Positions 16,621-17,115 of a stretch of DNA of 17,115 nucleotides are shown one piece after another (position 1 is the first letter of the stretch; each line of letters begins with the position of its first letter). The notes beneath the pieces were generated by a model. That model had not been told where the DNA came from. It saw only the letters and a program-made list of their open reading frames with translations, and made no database searches. The DNA is from WQXF01 sp031552825. GTDB taxonomy: Bacteria > Bacillota > Clostridia > Christensenellales > Aristaeellaceae. The position numbers were made by a program, and so were the translations under genes. The DNA is taken from positions 1-17,115 of the forward strand of contig JAVBMD010000021.1 of the NCBI GenBank assembly GCA_031552825.1, given 5' to 3'.

Positions 16621-16737
16621 GGAATCCCTTCTCCACAGTTCGCCATTGTCGCTTGCTGCGCAAGCTCGTTGGCACACTGGGCTTCCGCCTCGATTACTCG
16701 GCCACTGGCCGATCTCGGCTCCGCCCCGCTGCGGCGG
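16621..16737 (+). repeat. Repeat unit B, right copy 1
   Basis: The unit starts GGAATCCCTTCTCCACAG and ends in GCTGCGGCGG. It includes the GCTTG-CTGCG-CAAGC hairpin. It is close to copy 2 (16762) and to the inverted left copy (368-483). It begins 8 bp after the methyltransferase stop codon. Open frames across it on both strands are not supported as genes. Confidence 0.8.
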
Positions 16738-16761
16738 AGGAACCGTCGCCTGCGGGCGCCG

Positions 16762-16878
16762 GGAATCCCCCCTCCACAGTTCGCCATAGTCGCTTGCTGC
16801 GCAAGCTCGTTGGCTCACAGGGCTTCCGCCTCGATTATTCGGCCACTGGCCGATCTCGGCTCCGCCCCACTGCGGCGG
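16762..16878 (+). repeat. Repeat unit B, right copy 2
   Basis: This is a second direct copy 141 bp after the first. A GCC-TGCG-GGC hairpin in the spacer (about 16745-16760) resembles the joining hairpins at 316-361. This copy is the closer match to the left inverted copy, for example GGCTCAC rather than GGCACAC, and GATTATTCGG. Confidence 0.8.
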
Positions 16879-16897
16879 TCCCCCGCCCGTTGACAAG

Positions 16898-17012
16898 GGA
16901 GGCTAGGGGCTAGAACCAAAAACCTTTTGTGGAACAAGAAACATATAGCAGCCTCCAAAAGCCTCCCTTGTCAAAGGGAGGGGGACCACCCTCAGGCTGT
17001 GGAGGGATTCCG
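16898..17012 (+). repeat. Repeat unit A, right copy
   Basis: The ~115-bp unit matches those at 1-342 in the same orientation. It contains the perfect CCTCCCTT-GTCA-AAGGGAGG hairpin (16962-16981). The second hairpin is diverged, with only CCAC/GTGG (16986-16989 with 16999-17002) clearly paired. Just upstream, TTGACAAGGGAGGC (16890-16903) looks like a fragment of the same hairpin in the opposite orientation. Confidence 0.8.
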
Positions 17013-17115
17013 CTCCCGCTTCGGCAGCGGGATTCCGCCCCGACTCGGCGGCAGGAATCCGTCCTTAGGTGATTCCGCCCCGCAAATACATTTCGTTATT
17101 ATATTACAAAGGATG
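17013..17115. other. End of repeat island and possible start of the next gene's control region
   Basis: GATTCCGC recurs near 17008, 17031 and 17071, and CCGCT-TCGGC-AGCGG (17015-17029) forms a hairpin, continuing the repeat mosaic. The last 30 bases turn AT-rich (TTATTATATTAC) and end in AAAGGATG. This could be a promoter or ribosome binding site region of a gene outside the window; no gene can be called. Confidence 0.4.

Noticed and set aside
16414..16913. Overlapping frames through the right-hand repeat island
   Set aside because: They translate repeat units A and B in several frames on both strands, and equivalent frames appear at the left island, so they are repeat artefacts.

Overview
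The window looks like chromosome of a GC-rich Bacillota (Clostridia-like, probably gut-associated) bacterium. Supporting signs are strong AGGAGG-type ribosome binding sites, sigma-A-type promoters often with an extended -10 (TGCTATACT or similar), a GAAC-N4-GTTC LexA-type box, a CCA-encoding tRNA, an exported C69 dipeptidase, bacterial SH3 repeats and a DUF6773/XRE pair. The genus cannot be fixed from the sequence. Apart from the Fic gene and the XRE/DUF6773 promoter area, the coding DNA is GC-rich.

Layout. Positions 1-483 and 16621-17012 are islands of non-coding repeats: a ~115-bp hairpin-bearing unit (A) and a ~118-bp unit (B). B lies in opposite orientation at the two ends. Positions 589-2052 (+) hold a BRO-N/Fic protein and an O6-alkylguanine-DNA alkyltransferase, 12 bp apart. 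Positions 2212-7016 hold four exported or membrane-anchored proteins: C69 peptidase (+), triple SH3 protein (-), alpha/beta hydrolase (+) and a PIG-L/LmbE deacetylase (-). From 15491 down to 5826 nearly everything is on the minus strand: a long Lhr-type helicase, an XRE regulator overlapping a DUF6773 membrane protein, an MgtA-type Mg2+ P-type ATPase and the PIG-L deacetylase. A tRNA-Arg(CCG) and a SAM-dependent methyltransferase (+) follow the helicase promoter.

How the genes relate. Two proteins handle DNA damage or DNA processing: Ogt, and Lhr, which sits beside a LexA-type box. The exported proteins suggest cell-envelope or peptide/glycan processing, but no single pathway links them. The XRE/DUF6773 pair is translationally coupled and has a dyad operator over its promoter. 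mgtA has its own promoter and a ~290-nt structured leader ending in an intrinsic terminator, which suggests transcription attenuation.

The most interesting non-coding features are the mgtA leader, an unexplained hairpin-rich intergenic region at 10955-11334, a 4 x 15-bp array of extended -10 promoter elements upstream of the PIG-L gene, and the two repeat islands. No CRISPR array, transposase or phage gene was seen.
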